This document shows positions 14,114 through 14,264 of a stretch of 14,264 bases of DNA, piece by piece; within the stretch, counting starts at the first letter, position 1, and every line of letters starts with the position of its first letter. The translations under genes and the position numbers were made by a program. Source of the stretch: Chloroflexota bacterium. Lineage in GTDB: Bacteria; Chloroflexota; Ktedonobacteria; Ktedonobacterales; Ktedonobacteraceae. The notes beneath the pieces are model-generated. The model made no database searches. It saw only the letters and a list, made by a program, of their open reading frames with translations, and had not been told where the DNA came from. The stretch lies in contig CADDZH010000123.1 of assembly GCA_902812455.1 (NCBI GenBank), positions 1 through 14,264 on the forward strand, written 5' to 3'.

Positions 14114-14264
14114 GCAGGATGTGTTCAGTTTTCACCTTCTCCACTCGGCGAGGGAGAGCAACCGCGTTTTCTAATCCTGTTTCAGGAAAGGGGTGACATC
14201 TTCTTATGCTGTACAGCGAGCCAGCAAGCCAGTTATCTCATACGAACATATCATCTTGTCCCTG

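Noticed and set aside
1..14264. CRISPR array, tRNA, rRNA or intact insertion sequence
   Set aside because: No regularly spaced repeats, no cloverleaf or rRNA segments, and no transposase were recognised on either strand.

Overview
The window is GC-rich, tightly packed bacterial chromosome. It shows AGGAGG-type ribosome binding sites, sigma-70-type (TTGACA/TATAAT) promoters, a lipoprotein-type solute-binding protein and many 4-base ATGA stop/start overlaps. Gene content and style fit a free-living heterotroph such as a soil Chloroflexota (Ktedonobacteria-like) or actinobacterial-type organism. That placement is inference; there is no rRNA or marker gene here.

Layout. (1) 1-1069: 3' part of a CodA-like amidohydrolase cut by the window edge. 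(2) 1231-1872: a two-gene toxin-antitoxin-type module, a DUF433 antitoxin and a DUF5615 PIN-like toxin; the antitoxin carries an internal 11-codon tandem duplication. (3) 1873-2301: an intergenic stretch with one imperfect inverted repeat and a promoter. (4) 2302-6420: a four-gene operon joined by three ATGA overlaps: GntR/UTRA regulator, ADP-ribosylglycohydrolase-family hydrolase, NCS1 permease, PfkB sugar kinase. Apart from the transporter family this matches the gene set of E. coli yegTUVW. (5) 6421-7232: a gene-poor scar with a 43-residue membrane mini-protein on the minus strand and the frameshifted N-terminal remnant of a RecD2-like helicase. (6) 7233-14113: a complete sugar-uptake and catabolism locus. 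It has a divergent ROK repressor, then substrate-binding lipoprotein, RbsC-type permease, single-domain ABC ATPase, ketose 3-epimerase and xylulokinase, closed by a rho-independent terminator.

How the genes work together. In the yeg-like operon the permease would import an N-glycoside (nucleoside-like) or base-like compound, the hydrolase would cleave a glycosidic bond, the kinase would phosphorylate the released sugar or the nucleoside, and the GntR protein would sense the substrate and probably repress its own promoter through a palindrome over its start codon. In the second locus a ketose (or a sugar isomerised to one) is taken up by the ABC system, epimerised at C3 and phosphorylated. The ROK protein probably controls both divergent promoters through an inverted repeat lying between their -35 boxes.

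The strongest leads are the NCS1 version of the yeg operon, the duplicated antitoxin segment, the unannotated mini-protein beside a RecD2 fossil, and the two candidate operators.
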